From contig JALQWE010000255.1 of NCBI GenBank assembly GCA_023258825.1, positions 1-5,916 of the forward strand: a stretch of DNA of 5,916 nucleotides, given 5' to 3'. Of the stretch, positions 5,852-5,916 are shown one piece after another. This DNA is from Planctomycetaceae bacterium. Its GTDB lineage: Bacteria; Planctomycetota; Planctomycetia; Planctomycetales; Planctomycetaceae. The first letter of the stretch is position 1, and every line of letters begins with the position of its first letter. The notes beneath the pieces are model-generated. The model was not told where the DNA came from. It did no database searches and saw nothing but the letters and a program-made list of their open reading frames with translations. The translations under genes were made by a program, and so were the position numbers.

Positions 5852-5916
5852 AAAAAAGGGGTCAGGAACCAATAGCCTAAAGGCCCGAAGGGTGCTCCGC
5901 ACTATTGGTTCCTGAC
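5852..5916. repeat. Palindromic repeat, copy 2, with perfect 15-bp arms reaching the window edge
   Basis: After AAAAAAGGG (5852-5860), the arm GTCAGGAACCAATAG (5861-5875) is exactly complementary to CTATTGGTTCCTGAC (5902-5916). The 26 bases between hold two small hairpins, CCC-gaa-GGG (5884-5892) and GTGC-tcc-GCAC (5892-5902), which overlap each other and the right arm slightly, so they compete. The right arm ends at the last base of the window, so the palindrome may continue. The layout recalls REP-like elements mobilised by RAYT-type transposases; that link is from memory of such repeats, and no transposase is visible here. Confidence 0.85.
5852..5916 (-). terminator. Possible terminator for minus-strand transcription, formed by repeat copy 2
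   Basis: Read on the minus strand, the perfect 15-bp stem is followed by CCC and then six T (complement of 5852-5860). That is close to an intrinsic terminator for a gene converging on panD from beyond the window. Whether the + strand also has a T run after the stem lies outside the window. Confidence 0.4.

Noticed and set aside
1..5916. CRISPR arrays, tRNA or rRNA genes, or a defence system.
   Set aside because: No regularly spaced repeats beyond the two tandem copies at the right end, no tRNA-like or rRNA-like sequence, and all real genes are housekeeping or envelope-related.

Overview
The window reads as chromosomal sequence from a planctomycete. Three things point there: the 3' end of a DUF1559 gene (the H-X9-DG pseudopilin-like family greatly expanded in Planctomycetes), a zinc-ribbon / single-TM / transthyretin-like protein of the kind common in that phylum, and housekeeping genes standing alone with long gaps instead of in classical operons. 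Codon usage looks moderately GC-rich. Shine-Dalgarno signals are mostly weak. The genus cannot be fixed from the sequence alone.

Layout, all genes on the + strand: (1) 1-519, C-terminal part of a DUF1559 protein whose start lies outside the window, followed by a hairpin (571-606) and a strong intrinsic terminator (660-697); (2) 917-1867, a 316-residue membrane protein with an N-terminal cytoplasmic zinc ribbon and a C-terminal beta-sandwich domain; (3) 2088-2876, hisH, the glutaminase subunit of imidazole glycerol phosphate synthase, enlarged by Pro/Ala/Ser-rich insertions; (4) a 376-base gap with several hairpins and a possible promoter; (5) 3253-5292, pheT, a bacterial-type phenylalanyl-tRNA synthetase beta subunit that lacks the usual N-terminal EMAP/OB-fold tRNA-binding domain and has no pheS beside it; (6) a hairpin after pheT (5310-5336); (7) 5444-5791, panD, aspartate 1-decarboxylase, with every catalytic residue in its usual place; (8) 5804-5916, two tandem copies of a palindromic repeat, the second cut by the window edge.

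The genes do not form one pathway: histidine biosynthesis, tRNA charging and pantothenate biosynthesis are only physical neighbours. The gaps, the terminators between them and the lack of overlaps suggest mostly separate transcription units. I see no defence system, CRISPR array, tRNA, rRNA or transposase gene. The least explained parts are the 3'-end palindromic repeat, the structured hisH-pheT gap, and the domain changes in HisH and PheT.
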